Shown in pieces: positions 60,183 through 60,996 of a DNA stretch of 60,996 nt (the stretch's first letter is position 1; every line of letters starts with the position of its first letter). The DNA lies in contig CAJCIP010000094.1 in the NCBI GenBank assembly GCA_903970445.1, forward strand, positions 1 to 60,996, in the 5' to 3' direction. The stretch comes from Verrucomicrobia bacterium Tous-C9LFEB (lineage in GTDB: Bacteria; Acidobacteriota; Terriglobia; Terriglobales; Acidobacteriaceae). A program made the translations under genes and the position numbers. A model generated the notes under the pieces. The model was not told the DNA's origin and searched no databases. It saw only the letters and a program-made list of their open reading frames with translations.

Positions 60183-60800
60183 TTAGCGTGACTCAGCAGC
60201 TTCACGCTCGTCCGGTGGCGTTCTACCGAAAAGTCCAAGCGTCGGCACGACCCAAATCAACGTCACAAGAGATGTCGAGTAAAGAGCTACGCGCGGATAG
60301 TAGGGAGCAAGCAGAATGCTGCCGGCGTACAGTGCAAGCGATGCCCAATGCTTAAGCCGAAGCCCTTCTGCTATCGCTGTGTTCCGGCTCTCGCGCTCCA
60401 ATTTGCAGTCGACGGTGTAGCGCAGTAGCAGGAAGCTCATGCCCGCAAACAGCATGCACGCACTATAGATAGCCACAGAAAAAGCATCCATGTTGTGATC
60501 GGCAACATACGACGTGAAGAACGGGATCAATGATAAAGAAAAGAGCCAGATAAGATTTGCCCACAGGATGCGGTTGTTGCATCTGTGCAGTTGGCCAATC
60601 AGCTCATGGTGATTCACCCAGTAAACGCCCGTGAACATGAAGGAGAGCAGGTACACGAGCAACGTGGGAGTCACCTGGCGCAGCCCGGGCCAGCCCGAAT
60701 CATGCGGCACCTTCAATTCCAACACCATGATGGTGATGATGACAGCGATGACGCCGTCAGAGAACGCTTCGAGTCGCCCGGGAGAAAAGGATGAAGGCAT
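60183..60800 (-). CDS. TMEM175-type (DUF1211) potassium channel protein
   Basis: This predicts 205 residues with about six membrane segments. The RLEAFSDGVIAVIITIMVLEL start carries the FSDG motif on helix 1 that lines the pore in bacterial TMEM175 proteins, and VNHHELIGQLHRCNNRILWANLIWLFSLSLIPF is the next conserved block. Bacterial members form tetramers that conduct potassium with modest selectivity. The C-terminus is charged (RTPPDEREAAESR). Twelve bases separate it from dapA. The family is recognised with confidence; the physiological role is not known. Confidence 0.9.
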   Translation of the reverse strand: MPSSFSPGRLEAFSDGVIAVIITIMVLELKVPHDSGWPGLRQVTPTLLVYLLSFMFTGVYWVNHHELIGQLHRCNNRILWANLIWLFSLSLIPFFTSYVADHNMDAFSVAIYSACMLFAGMSFLLLRYTVDCKLERESRNTAIAEGLRLKHWASLALYAGSILLAPYYPRVALYSTSLVTLIWVVPTLGLFGRTPPDEREAAESR

Positions 60801-60887
60801 AAGGAAGGTTACTTCGCAGGGATAAGTTAGTAACGCAACTCTTGGTGGCAGGCTGCTGTCGCTGGTAACTCGGTCACTATTCGCTGC

Positions 60888-60996
60888 CTAAACCCATTCC
60901 CCGTTCCGCATCAGCGGCTCCGCTGTTCCATCGGCACCCACGCCATCGACGTTCATCGTTGCGCCGCCAATCATCCAGTCCACATGGATCAGGCTG
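60888..60996 (-). CDS. Aminopeptidase of M29 type, C-terminal end (5' part outside window)
   Basis: The last 35 codons are visible on the minus strand, reading [20 protein letters not shown] then [15 protein letters not shown] and a TAG at 60888-60890. HVDWMIGG and the DGT-EP-MR-GEW ending match the C-terminus of the M29 (AmpS/thermophilic aminopeptidase) family, with HVD providing metal-binding residues. The rest lies beyond the window. It is read toward the TMEM175 gene on the same strand. Confidence 0.8.
   Translation of the reverse strand, partial: SLIHVDWMIGGATMNVDGVGADGTAEPLMRNGEWV

Noticed and set aside
1..60996. CRISPR array, rRNA, prophage or IS element
   Set aside because: No spaced direct repeats, no rRNA-like sequence, no transposase or phage structural genes were seen.

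Overview
The window looks like a chromosomal segment of an acidobacterium of the Terriglobia/Acidobacteriaceae type. The evidence is a large TonB-dependent receptor with an N-terminal carboxypeptidase-regulatory domain, giant secreted NHL/Ig-like proteins, GC-rich codon use, and interspersed hairpin repeats with a C-GAA-G core. No plasmid, phage, IS or CRISPR feature was found. The identification rests on recognised family traits, not on a database search.

Layout. Positions 1-5451 hold housekeeping and accessory genes: the 3' end of a UV damage endonuclease (uvsE), a hairpin-repeat field, two secreted proteins, recX, an RNase H-fold protein and a Phd/PIN toxin-antitoxin pair. Positions 5452-11786 hold alaS, which carries an in-frame hairpin repeat, then an N-acetylmuramoyl-L-alanine amidase and a membrane-anchored partner. 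A candidate short RNA and tRNA-Thr(CGT) follow.

Positions 12490-40722 form a candidate galactomannan/hemicellulose locus. It contains GH5, GH27 alpha-galactosidase, a LacI regulator, a LamG-GH2 enzyme of beta-mannosidase type, a TonB-dependent receptor, three giant secreted NHL/Ig proteins (the third with a GH113-like mannanase domain), an SDR oxidoreductase, a GH51 arabinofuranosidase and a secreted GH130 enzyme. In the proposed pathway GH113 and GH5 cut the backbone, GH27 and GH51 remove side chains, GH2 and GH130 deal with short mannosides, and the receptor imports products. No SusD is visible; the giant NHL proteins occupy the place next to the receptor where SusD sits in Bacteroidetes loci. 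Three GATAACGATMAC-type motifs in the divergent GH2/receptor promoter region are candidate operators for the LacI protein.

Positions 41046-46935 are a tripartite RND efflux operon. After it come a DNA-ligase-like protein without the catalytic lysine, a secreted protein, a MerR-TPR fusion, an OPT transporter, an apparently frameshifted small gene, a 2'-5' RNA ligase-like protein, RNase J, a Tat-exported phosphoesterase and a CotH-like protein. The end of the window holds lysine/diaminopimelate genes (dapD, dapA), a TMEM175-type channel and the 3' end of an M29 aminopeptidase.

The best candidates for undescribed biology are the NHL/Ig proteins and their shared C-terminal tail (two hydrophobic segments, an internal lipobox-like Cys and a TPxGxYxVxV strand), the catalytically stripped ligase, and the C-GAA-G hairpin repeat family including its copy inside alaS.
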